Source of the DNA: Streptococcus suis
Lineage (GTDB): Bacteria > Bacillota > Bacilli > Lactobacillales > Streptococcaceae
Reading direction: 5' to 3'
DNA length: 64,000 nt
NCBI RefSeq assembly: GCF_017601095.1
Contig: NZ_JAGFUX010000001.1
Span: forward strand, 124,001 to 188,000
Shown here piece after piece: positions 25,389-34,736 of this stretch. Both the position numbers and the translations under genes were made by a program. The first letter of the stretch is position 1, and each line of letters begins with the position of its first letter. Under the pieces are notes generated by a model that searched no databases, was not told the origin of the DNA, and saw only the letters and a program-made list of their open reading frames with translations.

Positions 25389-26417
25389 TTATCCGAACAA
25401 TTTTTGCTCAGTTTTCAAGCGTTCCTCGTAGACTCGACGGTAACGTTCCAGTTCTTTCAGTTCACGATTGGTCAGATTTTCAAATATAGCCAATTCAATC
25501 CTGTCCTTATCACGTCGCCAGGTCGCAACCAGTCGTCCCTTGTAGAAAACAACGGGTTTGACAATGCCTGTCAGCGTATAAATCTGCCGAATATGCTTGG
25601 GATCAAAGATGGGATTGGCTTTCTTTTCGTAACCTAGCAAAAGTTGGTCAAAACCTGCAATGAAGAGGCAGTCTGGTACTTCTGCTTCTTCTAATTTTCC
25701 TAGATAGAAGCGTTCTTCCCCTGCTACTTCTATAGTTTTCAAATCTAATTGCTTCATCCAATCTAGCACCGTAGATTTATTTTCCTTGAAGTAATAATGG
25801 GCATCCGCTAAGCTGACAGGACCAAAACCTGAAAAATACCGCCGTGCGATTTCCAGCTCTGCTTTTTCCCGTGAAAGTGGCTGAAAGTCTGTCAGGCGAT
25901 GAAAACGATTGGCACCGTACTCCTGATAGACTTCCCCACGCTCGACCATGTAGCGAAAAAGGCCGCCCCAAGCGTTGAAAACCTGCTTCTCCTCTACCTG
26001 CGTCATTTTTTCCGCACGACAGAGGATTTTCAGCTCCTCGCGGGTCATAGGAGCTTGTTCCAAGGCTTCTAGGATGAGCCGATGATACTTCTGCTTGGTT
26101 TGAGGTGAAAAATCATCGCGACCGACGGTTTGAAGATAGTCGGTACTAGCCATCCGCCCCTCGTGGATATAGAGAGGAATTTCCGACTTGAGATAGGCAT
26201 GAACCGTTCGCCGAATGGACCACTGACGTGTCAGCTCCTCCTGCCAGCTCCCCTCATGAAAATCCTCTGCTGTCATACGGTTGCGAAATCCGACATGAAC
26301 ATAGGGCTGAAACTGGGCCTGCAAGCCGTTGAGATTTCGGCAGATTTGCTGAACAGACTGGGGGTTCAACAGACCTTGTTTCTGCAGAATAATTCCCTTC
26401 CAAGTATCGTGGTGCAT
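25389..26417 (-). CDS. YcaQ/AlkZ-like winged-helix DNA glycosylase family protein
   Basis: 342 residues from ATG 26417, which has GGAGGAG at a good distance; the longer frame from 26483 has no ribosome site and overlaps the upstream terminator. The HTH_42 (AlkZ/YcaQ) signature is present, including the catalytic-type QxQ motif Q33-A-Q35 in NGLQAQFQPY. Relatives excise bulky or cross-linked alkylated bases. Activity here is inferred from the motif. Confidence 0.78.
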   Translation of the reverse strand: MHHDTWKGIILQKQGLLNPQSVQQICRNLNGLQAQFQPYVHVGFRNRMTAEDFHEGSWQEELTRQWSIRRTVHAYLKSEIPLYIHEGRMASTDYLQTVGRDDFSPQTKQKYHRLILEALEQAPMTREELKILCRAEKMTQVEEKQVFNAWGGLFRYMVERGEVYQEYGANRFHRLTDFQPLSREKAELEIARRYFSGFGPVSLADAHYYFKENKSTVLDWMKQLDLKTIEVAGEERFYLGKLEEAEVPDCLFIAGFDQLLLGYEKKANPIFDPKHIRQIYTLTGIVKPVVFYKGRLVATWRRDKDRIELAIFENLTNRELKELERYRRVYEERLKTEQKLFG

Positions 26418-26445
26418 CGTATTTCTCCTCCGCTTTTCTAATCCC

Positions 26446-26454
26446 AGTATAACA
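26446..26454 (-). promoter_or_regulatory. extended -10 promoter of the YcaQ-like gene
   Basis: On the - strand TGTTATACT, directly after the terminator of the AraC-type gene and about 29 nt before the start codon. Confidence 0.5.
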
Positions 26455-26475
26455 CAAAAGACACCCGAAGGTGTC
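26455..26475 (-). terminator. UUCG-loop terminator after the AraC/GyrI-like gene
   Basis: GACACC-TTCG-GGTGTC followed by TTTTG on the - strand. The stable tetraloop is typical of real terminators. Confidence 0.75.
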
Positions 26476-26482
26476 CTGTACA

Positions 26483-27322
26483 TTATGCTTTCACAATGGG
26501 AATCCAGAGTTCCATTTGGTAGTCTGGGGAACTCATGTCTCCTTCAAAATAGTACTCAAAATCTGGTGCACCTGAATGGCGATAGCCGTGTTCAGGAAAA
26601 AAAGTTTCTAGCGCATAACGCCATCCTGCATGAATAGATTGAGGAACAGGGCCTGTTAGGGTAAAAATAGCATAGTCAGCTTCGTGAACATCAAGAAGTT
26701 CTAAGCCTAACTTAGTCGCTTTTTCACTATCTGTGACATCATAAGCAGCCATATAATTAATCGTCTCATCCGCTTGAGCTAATGTACAAACTCCAAAGGA
26801 CTGCCCACTTCCTAGAGCAGCTAACTCTTCATAAGTATGGTTCTTGAACAAGTCTTCCCATACCTGCGGACACACTTCGTTACTGATTGCTGTGCGAAGA
26901 AGTCCAGCAACTGTAAAACCAGCCTTCTTTTCAATACGAACATCCATTTCTTTACCTCCTTGGATGGTTAATGATAGTTGCAAGGGTAAGAGGACCTTAA
27001 AAGGCACCCCCTTACGCACTTGACTAGGAGAAATCTGATGAAATTGTTTGAAGGCAAAGGCAAAAGAATCCGAAGATTCATACCCATATTTAAGGGCTAT
27101 ATCTATAATCTTTGCCTGTCCTTCACGAATGTCCATAGCAGCTCGCGTCAACTTTCGTAACCGAACGTATTCTGACAAGGACATATCTGTCAGAATCGAA
27201 AAGAGACGACTAAACATGGGAACGGAATATCCTGATATGCGCAAAAATTCCCGTTCATCGATTTCGCTTTCTAAAACGGACTCTAGGTAACGTACGGTTG
27301 CATTGAACTCTTTTATCATCAA
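26483..27322 (-). CDS. AraC-family regulator with GyrI-like effector domain
   Basis: 279 residues. An AraC/XylS double helix-turn-helix occupies the N-terminus (about 5-105; DIALKYGYESSDSFAFAFKQ is the second helix-turn-helix). A GyrI-like small-molecule-binding domain follows from about 120 (MDVRIEKKAGFTVAGLLRT) to the end. This Rob/SoxS-like architecture usually senses drugs or lipophilic compounds. The adjacent YcaQ-like gene has its own promoter and may or may not be a target. Confidence 0.87.
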   Translation of the reverse strand: MMIKEFNATVRYLESVLESEIDEREFLRISGYSVPMFSRLFSILTDMSLSEYVRLRKLTRAAMDIREGQAKIIDIALKYGYESSDSFAFAFKQFHQISPSQVRKGVPFKVLLPLQLSLTIQGGKEMDVRIEKKAGFTVAGLLRTAISNEVCPQVWEDLFKNHTYEELAALGSGQSFGVCTLAQADETINYMAAYDVTDSEKATKLGLELLDVHEADYAIFTLTGPVPQSIHAGWRYALETFFPEHGYRHSGAPDFEYYFEGDMSSPDYQMELWIPIVKA

Positions 27323-27395
27323 CTTCCCCTTTCCCTATCAGTTTACCATCTACCATCCAAGTTTTCCCGATACTTTTCGTCGGAAAACTATCGGC

Positions 27396-28730
27396 TTAAA
27401 CCATCAAAAACTCTTCCAAGTCCTTGAGGGAACGTTCTGCTATTGCCTCATAACGCTCCTTCTTATCACGGATCCGCGGACCGTCTAGCTCCTTGATGAT
27501 GCCAAAGTTGACATTCATAGGCTGGAAGTGCTTGCTTTCGGTGTGGGTGATGTAGAATGGCAGAGCTCCGATGGCTGTGGTCTGTGGGAAGATGACCGGC
27601 TCCTCGCCTCGGAAACGGCGAACAGCGTTGATACCGGCCACTAAGCCAGAGGCGGCAGACTCAACATAGCCTTCTACTCCTGTCATTTGACCTGCAAAGA
27701 ACAGATTTGGATTTTTCTTGGTCGCAAAGGTCTGTTCCAATAAGTTTGGCGAATCCATGTAGGAATTGCGGTGCATAACGCCGTAGCGGACAAACTCCGC
27801 ATTTTCAAGCCCTGGAATCATCTGGAAGACCCGCTTCTGCTCACCCCACTTAAGGTGAGTCTGGAAGCCAACAATATTGTAAAGGCTACCTGCTGCGTTA
27901 TCCTGACGGAGCTGGACAACTGCGTAAGGTGTCTTGTATTCGCCATCACGTGGCCCCTTGTAATCATCTGGATATTCCAGACCAACTGGCTTCATCGGAC
28001 CATATAACATGGTTTTGATACCACGTTTAGCCATGACTTCAATCGGCATACAGCCTTCAAAGTATTTTTCTTTTTCAAAGGAATTGAGCGGTGCTTCCTC
28101 GGCTGAAATCAAGGCCTCATAGAAAGCGGTGAATTGCTCCTTGTTCATGGGAGCATTGAGATAGGCAGCCTCTCCCTTGTCATACCGGGACTTGAGATAG
28201 ACCAAGTCCATGTTAATGGTCGAGCTATCCACAATCGGTGCTGCCGCATCGTAGAAGTAAAAACCGTCGCCACCATTGAGCGCGTGAATCTTCTCCGCCA
28301 AGGCGTCTGACGTCAAAGGCCCTGTCGCAATAACTGTGATAGCATCTTCAGGGATTTCTGTAATCTCACCGCGAATGACCTCAATCAGTGGGTGGTTGTG
28401 AATCTCATCTGTGACCGCTTGGGAGAAATTCTCACGGTCCATGGCCATAGCACCGCCAGCAGGCACACGGTGAGCCTCACCAGCCCGCATGATAATGGAA
28501 TCCAAGCGACGCATTTCTTCCTTGAGAAGACCGACAGCGTTGGTCAAACTATCACCACGGAAAGAGTTAGAACAAACCAACTCCGCAAACTTGTCGGTCT
28601 TGTGCTGGGGCGTCGGCTTGACACCACGCATCTCGTAGAGTTTGACGGGAATGCCACGCTTGGCAATTTGATAAGCTGCTTCTGAGCCGGCCAAACCAGC
28701 TCCGATAACGTTAATGTGGGTTTGAGACAT
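27396..28730 (-). CDS. trmFO: folate-dependent tRNA (m5U54) methyltransferase TrmFO
   Basis: 444 residues, full length. FAD-binding motif [11 protein letters not shown] at 10-20, catalytic Cys53 in [11 protein letters not shown] and the second cysteine in EGCMPIE are conserved. It uses methylene-THF and FADH2 to methylate U54 in the T-loop of tRNA. It is monocistronic here. Confidence 0.97.
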   Translation of the reverse strand: MSQTHINVIGAGLAGSEAAYQIAKRGIPVKLYEMRGVKPTPQHKTDKFAELVCSNSFRGDSLTNAVGLLKEEMRRLDSIIMRAGEAHRVPAGGAMAMDRENFSQAVTDEIHNHPLIEVIRGEITEIPEDAITVIATGPLTSDALAEKIHALNGGDGFYFYDAAAPIVDSSTINMDLVYLKSRYDKGEAAYLNAPMNKEQFTAFYEALISAEEAPLNSFEKEKYFEGCMPIEVMAKRGIKTMLYGPMKPVGLEYPDDYKGPRDGEYKTPYAVVQLRQDNAAGSLYNIVGFQTHLKWGEQKRVFQMIPGLENAEFVRYGVMHRNSYMDSPNLLEQTFATKKNPNLFFAGQMTGVEGYVESAASGLVAGINAVRRFRGEEPVIFPQTTAIGALPFYITHTESKHFQPMNVNFGIIKELDGPRIRDKKERYEAIAERSLKDLEEFLMV

Positions 28731-28841
28731 GAAACTAATACCTCTAGCCAGACTAGCTGACTACTGTTTGGGAATGACCCAAAACAGAACCTTTCTAATT
28801 TTTTTAACCTATCTAGTATATCAGAAAATGGCTGGAAAAGA

Positions 28842-28872
28842 CAAAAACTACTCTCATAGTATGAAAGTAGTT
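28842..28872. terminator. terminator of the NTF2-like gene
   Basis: ACTACT-c-TCATA / TATGA-a-AGTAGT arms with a short loop. T-runs flank both sides, so it can act in both directions. Confidence 0.65.
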
Positions 28873-28904
28873 CATTTTTTACGTAATATAATTTACGTTA
28901 ACTA

Positions 28905-29288
28905 TCAATGGCTGATTTTTAATGGATGGCTAGCGTGCTGGTGCTTGATTTTCCAGCCCTGGTCGTAAATAAGGCCCATAGTGAAACGATCTGTGACAGA
29001 CTGCTCAAAGCCGATTTTTGAAAACCGAGCATCAAAATAGGCAAAGGCACAGGTTTGGGACTCGTGGATTGCTAGATTTGAAAACTCCACTGCTACCTTA
29101 TCTGTCCCAATCTCTTGAAACCAAGCTGCAACCATGTCTGCCAAGTCCTGTTTGCCCGACATAGACCATTGACCAGCTACATCGTAAATGACAACATCGT
29201 CACAATACAAGGAAAGCATTAAGTTCGGATTCTTTTCTAAAACCGCTTTCTTGTATAAGTCTAAAACTTCCTCAATTGAGTTTACCAT
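28905..29288 (-). CDS. NTF2-like/SnoaL-type small protein
   Basis: 127 residues of the cone-shaped NTF2-like fold (DUF4440/SnoaL type): VLDLYKKAVLEKNPNLMLSL, then VVIYDVAGQWSMSG and a C-terminal beta sheet ending WKIKHQHASHPLKISH. Such proteins bind or convert small hydrophobic molecules, or act as dimerisation modules. No catalytic role can be assigned. 62 nt separate it from the HAD gene upstream. Confidence 0.72.
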   Translation of the reverse strand: MVNSIEEVLDLYKKAVLEKNPNLMLSLYCDDVVIYDVAGQWSMSGKQDLADMVAAWFQEIGTDKVAVEFSNLAIHESQTCAFAYFDARFSKIGFEQSVTDRFTMGLIYDQGWKIKHQHASHPLKISH

Positions 29289-29350
29289 TTTAATCGTATT
29301 CTTCCTTTTTAAATGCTTTGTCGAATATTTTCAAACTAAACAATAACCAA

Positions 29351-30100
29351 TTACAAAAGTTGAGCGATATCCTCGATAACTTCAAAATTCCAGCCTAATT
29401 CTCGATAAGCTTGAATCTCCTCTGGAGAATAAGGGAATGTGTTCAAAAGTATAGCGTCTATCCCTAGTTCTTGTGCGATAGCAATGTCCGTCGTCAGATC
29501 ATTTCCAACAAGAACCGTCTCAGCAGGATCTAACTGGTTTTCGTTCAAAACACCCTGTAAAAATTCCGGTTCAGGTTTTTTGATTCGATAATCAGAGGAA
29601 ATGTAAATACTTTCAATATATTCAGCACAACCAGTCATTTCAATTTCAGCCTGCGTAAAAGCACGTTGTGCATTGGACAATAAATAGAGACGATTACCCT
29701 TATCCTTTAGATAACCAAGTGTTGACAAGGTATTGGCATAAGTCGTCAATTTCTCACGTGACAGGACTCTAAATATGGAAGCCACCATTTGACCAAAGGT
29801 TTTTAAATCTGCTGGTTCATTCTTAGTTTGACGGCGGTATTTTTCATCTATCAACAATTGAATAAAGACTTTCTCTAAATCAATTTCTACATATTGATAG
29901 GGGCTAATTCGAATCAAATCCAACTCCGCCTCACTGGCCATCTCTTGAAAAGAGCTGCGCAACTGGCGGGCACCATAGGTACTGCCAAAAGATTGATAAA
30001 TTTCGGCTAACTTCTCCCACAATTCCAACTTGTTTTCATCCGTTTCAATATCGACTAAGGTTCCATAGAAATCAAAAATATAATGTTTATAGGCTTTCAT
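29351..30100 (-). CDS. HAD-superfamily hydrolase with DxYGT motif
   Basis: 249 residues, HAD subfamily IA with a helical cap. Motif I reads IFDFYGTLVD: nucleophile D10, but the second acidic residue of phosphatases (DxD) is Tyr12. This DxYGT form is typical of haloacid dehalogenase-like members. Motif II is LLSNA, motif III KKPEP, motif IV VLVGNDLTTD. The protein is complete; the substrate is unknown. Confidence 0.82.
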   Translation of the reverse strand: MKAYKHYIFDFYGTLVDIETDENKLELWEKLAEIYQSFGSTYGARQLRSSFQEMASEAELDLIRISPYQYVEIDLEKVFIQLLIDEKYRRQTKNEPADLKTFGQMVASIFRVLSREKLTTYANTLSTLGYLKDKGNRLYLLSNAQRAFTQAEIEMTGCAEYIESIYISSDYRIKKPEPEFLQGVLNENQLDPAETVLVGNDLTTDIAIAQELGIDAILLNTFPYSPEEIQAYRELGWNFEVIEDIAQLL

Positions 30101-30155
30101 ATCTTATCACCTCTCTTTTCTCTTGTTATTATACTATCTTTCAAGAAAATTTCAA

Positions 30156-30187
30156 CAAAAACTGCCCCTTTTTAGGAGCAGTTTTTT
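30156..30187 (-). terminator. topA terminator
   Basis: AACTGCTCCT / AGGGGCAGTT stem (one GT pair) with an A-rich loop, followed by TTTTTG on the - strand. Confidence 0.8.
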
Positions 30188-30189
30188 GT

Positions 30190-32283
30190 TTAATTTACTT
30201 TTTCTTCTTCGTAATCTCCATTTGGACAGACAACCTGTTTGCCACCACCACGGACTTTCTTCTCTACGAGATAATGGTCACATTTTGGACAGGAACGACC
30301 GACTGGCTTGTCCCATGAGGTGAATTCACATTCTGGATAACGATCACAACCATAGAATAGACGATTACGTTTGCTCTTGCGCTCGATAACCTGACCTTTT
30401 TGACAGTCTGGACAAGTTACGCCGATTTCTTTGGTGATTTGTTTGGTATTACGGCAATCAGGGAAATTACTACAAGCATAAAATTTACCGTATTTACCTA
30501 GCTTGATGACCATTTCATGTCCACAAACCTCACAATCAAAACCAGCTGGCTCATCTTTGATTTGGATTTTCTCCATTTGGTCTTCGGCTTTTGACAATTC
30601 AACTTTGAACGATTGGTAAAAGCCATCAATGACTTTCTGCCACTGCTCCTTACCGATCTCGACATCATCCAATTTTTGTTCCATCTCAGCTGTAAAGGTC
30701 ACATTGACAATGTCAGGGAAGAACTCGACAATTAATTTATTGACAATTTCTCCCAATTCGGTTGGTTCGAAGCGCTTTGCTGCCAGTTTAACATAGTAGC
30801 GTTTCTGAATAGTTTCAATGGTTGGTGCATAAGTCGATGGCCGACCAACGCCATTTTCTTCCAAGGTCTTGATAAGGGTTGCCTCTGAATAACGAGCTGG
30901 CGGTTGTGTAAAGTGCTGCTCTGGATTTGTTGCAGTCCGTATGACAGTATCACCTACTTCCATATCTGGCAACATCTTGTTTTTATCTGCATCGTTATAA
31001 ACTGCCATGTAGCCGTCAAACTTAATCTGGCTACCATTCGCTGCGAAGAGCACACCATTTTGTCCCAAGCGAACACTCATGGTATCAAAGACAGCTGCCG
31101 CCATCTGACTAGCTACAAATCGGTTCCAAATCAAGGTATAAAGTCGAATTTGGTCCTTATCTAGGTATTTGGCAATAGATTCTGGTGTTAGGTAAACATT
31201 AGATGGACGAATGGCTTCATGCGCATCCTGGGCACCAGAGACATTTTTTACCTTGCTGCCATGTTTAGAATAGCTAGCACCAAATCGTTCTGTAATATAG
31301 TCTGCAGCTTGAGCTTGAGCAACTGGACTGATACGAGTTGAATCGGTACGCATGTAGGTTATCAGACCCTGCGAACCACCTGTTCCAAGGCTAACTCCTT
31401 CATAAAGTTGCTGGGCAATCATCATGGTTTTACGGGTTCGGAAATTAATTTTATTTGCTGCATCCATCTGTAGAGTTGATGTGGTATAAGGTAGTGGAGC
31501 ATTTCGCTTGCGTTCCTTACGCTCAACCTGCTCTACCAAAAAATCATTCCCTTGTAAGCGAGCCAAGATTTCCTTTACTTGCTCATTGTTTTCAATCTTT
31601 ACTTTTTTACCATCTAACCCATAGAAGGATGCTTGGAATTTCTTGCTGGCCTTCTTAAAGGTTCCATCAATTGTCCAGTATTCTTCAGGTTTAAATTGGT
31701 TAATTTCATTTTCACGATCGATAATCAACTTCAGAGCCACAGATTGCACACGGCCAGCTGACAAACCTTTCTTAACCTTCTTCCATAAAATGGGCGAAAT
31801 GGAATAGCCTACGATACGGTCTAAAACACGGCGAGCCTGTTGAGCATCAACCAAATCATGGTTGATAGCGCGTGGTTCCTTGAAGGCATTTTTTACAGCA
31901 TCTTTGGTGATCTCATTGAATACAACACGATTTTTATCATTTTCATCAAGTCCCAAAATGTGTGCCAAATGCCAAGAAATTGCTTCTCCTTCACGGTCCG
32001 GGTCACTCGCCAGAAAGACTTGTTTGGCATTCTTAGCTTCTTTTTTCAGGGAATTAATCAGAGGACCTTTTCCTCGAATATTGATATACTCTGGGGCATA
32101 ATTATTTTCAAAATCAATCGACATGCTGGATTTTTTCAAGTCACGAATATGTCCAACAGATGCCACTACTTTGTAGTTCCGTCCCAAATATTTCTCAATC
32201 GTTTTTGCCTTGGCAGGCGACTCTACGATGACCAAATTCTTTTTAGGGCTTGCTTTTTTCTTAGTTGCTGTTTTTGTTGCCAT
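30190..32283 (-). CDS. topA: DNA topoisomerase I
   Basis: 697 residues, type IA. Toprim residues E21 and DPDREGE (94-100), catalytic Tyr310 in [12 protein letters not shown]. The C-terminal zinc-ribbon modules carry Cys pairs (CEVCG, CPDCQ, CPKCD). A basic leader (KKKASPKK) precedes the core. It relaxes negative supercoils. Upstream of it in transcription is dprA, the common streptococcal order. Confidence 0.98.
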   Translation of the reverse strand: MATKTATKKKASPKKNLVIVESPAKAKTIEKYLGRNYKVVASVGHIRDLKKSSMSIDFENNYAPEYINIRGKGPLINSLKKEAKNAKQVFLASDPDREGEAISWHLAHILGLDENDKNRVVFNEITKDAVKNAFKEPRAINHDLVDAQQARRVLDRIVGYSISPILWKKVKKGLSAGRVQSVALKLIIDRENEINQFKPEEYWTIDGTFKKASKKFQASFYGLDGKKVKIENNEQVKEILARLQGNDFLVEQVERKERKRNAPLPYTTSTLQMDAANKINFRTRKTMMIAQQLYEGVSLGTGGSQGLITYMRTDSTRISPVAQAQAADYITERFGASYSKHGSKVKNVSGAQDAHEAIRPSNVYLTPESIAKYLDKDQIRLYTLIWNRFVASQMAAAVFDTMSVRLGQNGVLFAANGSQIKFDGYMAVYNDADKNKMLPDMEVGDTVIRTATNPEQHFTQPPARYSEATLIKTLEENGVGRPSTYAPTIETIQKRYYVKLAAKRFEPTELGEIVNKLIVEFFPDIVNVTFTAEMEQKLDDVEIGKEQWQKVIDGFYQSFKVELSKAEDQMEKIQIKDEPAGFDCEVCGHEMVIKLGKYGKFYACSNFPDCRNTKQITKEIGVTCPDCQKGQVIERKSKRNRLFYGCDRYPECEFTSWDKPVGRSCPKCDHYLVEKKVRGGGKQVVCPNGDYEEEKVN

Positions 32284-32402
32284 TCTGATTCCTTTTGACT
32301 AATTTCTAGAATACGATCATATTCAAACTCTAGGACCTCAAAAAGAATAAACTATTTTTTCTAGCCTGTCAAGATTTTTATTTTCCTATAGGAAAACTTG
32401 TT

Positions 32403-33245
32403 TTATTTTTTTAGCTCATTAATCACGTCAAATCCTGATGTAACGCAGTTTGCCCCTTCTTTTATCAATTGCAAACATCCAAGCCAATTTTGCTCTAAAA
32501 TACTACCAGGAATAGCAAATACTTCCCGACCTTCTTCCAAGGCTCGTTCACAAGTAATCAAACTTCCAGACCGTAGGCGAGCTTCTGCAACTACCACCCC
32601 CATGGATAGCCCTGCGATGATTCGGTTGCGCTCAGGAAAATGAAATTTCAAGGGCTGGGTTCCTGCGGGATACTCAGACAAAACCAAATGATGCTTAGAT
32701 AGATAGTCCTGTAAGGCCTTGTTTTCCTTTGGATAATACTGGTCCAAACCAGAACCAATTACTGCGATGGTCTTGCCACCATTCTTCAAACAAGCCATGT
32801 GGGCCGCCGTATCGATCCCTCGTGCTAAACCACTAACCACAACAAACTGATTCTGGAGTTCTCTTATGATTTTTTCAGTTGACTTGATACCTCCTGAGCT
32901 GGCTTTTCGAGAGCCGACAATACCAATCTTAGAACGGTTCAACAAACTCAAATCTCCTTGATAAAACAACAAGACAGGGGGATTGTAGATCTGTTTCAAT
33001 TCCAAGGGATAAGTCTCGTCTAGAATTGAAAAGGAAGGGAAACGTTGAAATAGCTTGCGGCATTCCTTGCTATCCAAAGAATGGTAATTTTCCATGAAAA
33101 GACTGGGTTTTCTCAAGTCTAAAATGTGACAGATTGTTTTTAAACTGATCTTTTTAGCAGAATCTTGGTAAACAGCCAAGAGGCGGTTGAGTTGCAAATT
33201 GCTGAGACCAGCCATCTTTAGTTTAAATAGTTCGAAATTGTTCAT
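32403..33245 (-). CDS. dprA: DNA processing protein DprA
   Basis: 280 residues. The Rossmann-like DprA core has GSRKAS and GLARGIDTAAH; a SAM-like N-terminal domain occupies about the first 80. It loads RecA on incoming single-stranded DNA in transformation. The ribosome site is AGGAGGT. An 8-mer TGCGAATT behind a T-run, 17 nt upstream of the start, fits a ComX/SigX promoter. A decayed copy of the same 5' end and promoter lies about 160 bp upstream. Confidence 0.96.
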   Translation of the reverse strand: MNNFELFKLKMAGLSNLQLNRLLAVYQDSAKKISLKTICHILDLRKPSLFMENYHSLDSKECRKLFQRFPSFSILDETYPLELKQIYNPPVLLFYQGDLSLLNRSKIGIVGSRKASSGGIKSTEKIIRELQNQFVVVSGLARGIDTAAHMACLKNGGKTIAVIGSGLDQYYPKENKALQDYLSKHHLVLSEYPAGTQPLKFHFPERNRIIAGLSMGVVVAEARLRSGSLITCERALEEGREVFAIPGSILEQNWLGCLQLIKEGANCVTSGFDVINELKK

Positions 33246-33262
33246 ATGACCTCCTATCTTTT

Positions 33263-33270
33263 AATTCGCA
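33263..33270 (-). promoter_or_regulatory. SigX (cin) box of dprA
   Basis: On the - strand TGCGAATT after eight Ts; 6 of 8 match the late-competence box TACGAATA. Confidence 0.6.
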
Positions 33271-33356
33271 AAAAAAAGAAACAGTTAAACGGTCTCTTAA
33301 AAGTAATAGAATACTCCCAGTAAATTTGCTTCATTTTGGTAACGGCAGGCCTGAAT

Positions 33357-33405
33357 CGTAAAATTTGGCCATCTTCTAGAGCTTAAATAGTCCAAAATTA
33401 TTCAT
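33357..33405 (-). pseudogene. relic duplicate of the dprA 5' end
   Basis: Starting at 33405, ATGAATAATTTTGGACTATT matches the dprA start with few changes, encoding MNNFGLFKL then a stop. The ribosome site GAGGTGA and a SigX box (33426-33433) precede it. Similarity fades after about 40 bp. Confidence 0.65.
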
Positions 33406-33425
33406 AAATTTCACCTCAACTTATC

Positions 33426-33433
33426 TATTCGCA
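33426..33433 (-). promoter_or_regulatory. SigX (cin) box of the dprA relic
   Basis: On the - strand TGCGAATA in TATTTTGCGAATAGATAAG, 7 of 8 to the consensus, better than the box at dprA itself. Confidence 0.6.
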
Positions 33434-33441
33434 AAATACAG

Positions 33442-33463
33442 AAAAAAACAGCCTAAGCTGTTT
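33442..33463 (-). terminator. terminator of the acetyltransferase gene
   Basis: AAACAGC-TTA-GGCTGTTT plus T-run on the - strand. It overlaps the stop codon and ends just before the relic SigX box. Confidence 0.7.
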
Positions 33464-34022
33464 CATGGTTGCCAGGAATTTCCTTGATGATACGAGCGGG
33501 ATTTCCAGCCAGCAAGACATTGTCACCGAAGGATTTGGTCACCACCGATCCCGCTCCGACAACGACATTGTCACCTAGCGTTACCCCTGGCAAGATAATG
33601 GCTCCGCCCCCAGCCCAAAAATTATCACCAATGGTAATAGGAGCTCCATATTCTATGCCTGAATTTCGCTCAACTGGATCCAAGGGATGCAAAGGAGTCA
33701 GCAGTTGGACATTTGGACCCAACATAGCATTTTTTCCGATTCGTATCGGACAGACATCAAGCATCGTACAGTTGAAATTAGCGTAGAAATTCTCTCCGAC
33801 ATGAATATTGCTACCGTAGTCGCAGTAGAAATTGGGCTCCATAAAAATCTGCTCGCCTGTACTTCCGAACCAGTTTTTTAGCAAATCTGACCGCTTGCCA
33901 CCGTCCATCTCAGTATTGAAAGTCCTCATATTATGACGAGCCGTCGCTCGCATTTGAGACAATTCTGGATCCCAGGCCTGATAGAACTGACCCGCAATCA
34001 TTTTCTCTTTTTCTGTTAGCAT
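33453..34022 (-). CDS. sugar O-acetyltransferase (maltose/galactoside acetyltransferase family)
   Basis: 189 residues. N-terminal Mac domain (EKEKMIAGQFYQAWDPEL) followed by left-handed beta-helix hexapeptide repeats. The catalytic His lies in LLTPLHPLD, and the C-terminus GAGSVVTK...GNPARIIKEI is typical of Maa/LacA. It transfers acetyl from acetyl-CoA to a sugar hydroxyl. It starts 10 nt after the CstR-like gene, so it may be co-transcribed and co-repressed. Confidence 0.9.
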   Translation of the reverse strand: MLTEKEKMIAGQFYQAWDPELSQMRATARHNMRTFNTEMDGGKRSDLLKNWFGSTGEQIFMEPNFYCDYGSNIHVGENFYANFNCTMLDVCPIRIGKNAMLGPNVQLLTPLHPLDPVERNSGIEYGAPITIGDNFWAGGGAIILPGVTLGDNVVVGAGSVVTKSFGDNVLLAGNPARIIKEIPGNHETA

Positions 34023-34032
34023 ACCCTCACCC

Positions 34033-34293
34033 CTATTTTTTTATAATCAAATTGATAGCTTCTGCTAGCCTGGCTTCTTGTTCCTCGGGACTGTCAGAAG
34101 GGTGCTCAATACAATCCTGAACTTTTTGAGCAATAACCATTCCCATCATGCTATTGATGCTGGAACGAACAGCACTTAACTGCGTCACAATATCGATACA
34201 CTCTTGCTCTTCTTCAATCATTTTCTGGATGCCTCTGAGCTGTCCCTCGGCACGCTTTAAACGGTTTATCATCTTTTTTTTATCTGCATTCAT
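34033..34293 (-). CDS. CstR-like persulfide-sensing repressor (CsoR family)
   Basis: 86 residues of the CsoR/RcnR all-helical family. Cys32 and Cys61 are 29 residues apart, but the copper-ligand histidine position (57) is Lys, so it lacks the C-H-C copper site and fits the CstR type that senses reactive sulfur. It is divergent from a rhodanese and CoA-disulfide reductase operon and flanked by two operator-like palindromes, one over its own start codon. Confidence 0.85.
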   Translation of the reverse strand: MNADKKKMINRLKRAEGQLRGIQKMIEEEQECIDIVTQLSAVRSSINSMMGMVIAQKVQDCIEHPSDSPEEQEARLAEAINLIIKK

Positions 34294-34306
34294 ATCCTAT
34301 ATGGTA
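34293..34306. promoter_or_regulatory. CstR-like operator 2
   Basis: TATCCTATATGGTA, an imperfect version of the palindrome at 34371, overlapping the repressor start codon. Suggests autoregulation. Confidence 0.55.
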
Positions 34307-34338
34307 CTGCTTGTATCAAAAAATGTCAATTCTAAAAC

Positions 34339-34368
34339 TTGACAATCACTCTTTCTATTTGTTATATT
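34339..34368 (+). promoter_or_regulatory. promoter of the rhodanese-CoA disulfide reductase operon
   Basis: TTGACA, 18-bp spacer, TATATT. The start of transcription would fall in the palindrome that follows. Confidence 0.7.
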
Positions 34369-34370
34369 TT

Positions 34371-34390
34371 ATATACCCTATAGGGTATAT
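34371..34390. promoter_or_regulatory. CstR-like operator 1
   Basis: Perfect 20-bp palindrome ATATACCC-TATA-GGGTATAT just downstream of the -10. The A/T-rich ends and short C/G tracts fit CsoR-family operators. Confidence 0.8.
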
Positions 34391-34403
34391 GAGAGGATAC
34401 AAA

Positions 34404-34727
34404 ATGCTAAAACAATTATTATCTGGAATTTTTTCATCCAAACAGAGTCTATCAATTAATGATTTGCCACAAGTTATGAATGAGCAGGATACAATCTTAT
34501 TAGATGTCCGCGAAATTGACGAATTTGCTAGTGGTCATATTCCACAAGCTATCAACCAGCCCTTAAGTCAACTTGACCAATTTAAAGGCGACAAAACCAA
34601 GAACTATCTTATCATCTGTCAATCTGGCATGCGTAGCCAACGTGCGACAGATTACTTAACATCTCAAGGCTATCAAGCAATCAACGTAAAAGGCGGTATG
34701 AATGCTTGGACAGGAGAAATTATTTAG
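34404..34727 (+). CDS. single-domain rhodanese
   Basis: 107 residues from ATG 34404 (GAGAGGA upstream); an earlier ATG at 34311 lies in front of the promoter. Rhodanese fold with active Cys in CQSGMRS and the entrance motif LLDVREIDEF. It transfers sulfane sulfur between thiols. First gene of the CstR-controlled operon, 9 nt before the reductase gene. Confidence 0.92.
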   Translation: MLKQLLSGIFSSKQSLSINDLPQVMNEQDTILLDVREIDEFASGHIPQAINQPLSQLDQFKGDKTKNYLIICQSGMRSQRATDYLTSQGYQAINVKGGMNAWTGEII

Positions 34728-34736
34728 GAGGTTCAA

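Noticed and set aside
8675..28903. Recurring TTACATAA/TTATGTAA-type short palindromes (8675, 11531, 13570, 28880)
   Set aside because: Short AT-rich palindromes between genes; sequences differ and are explained by terminators or chance. No shared context.
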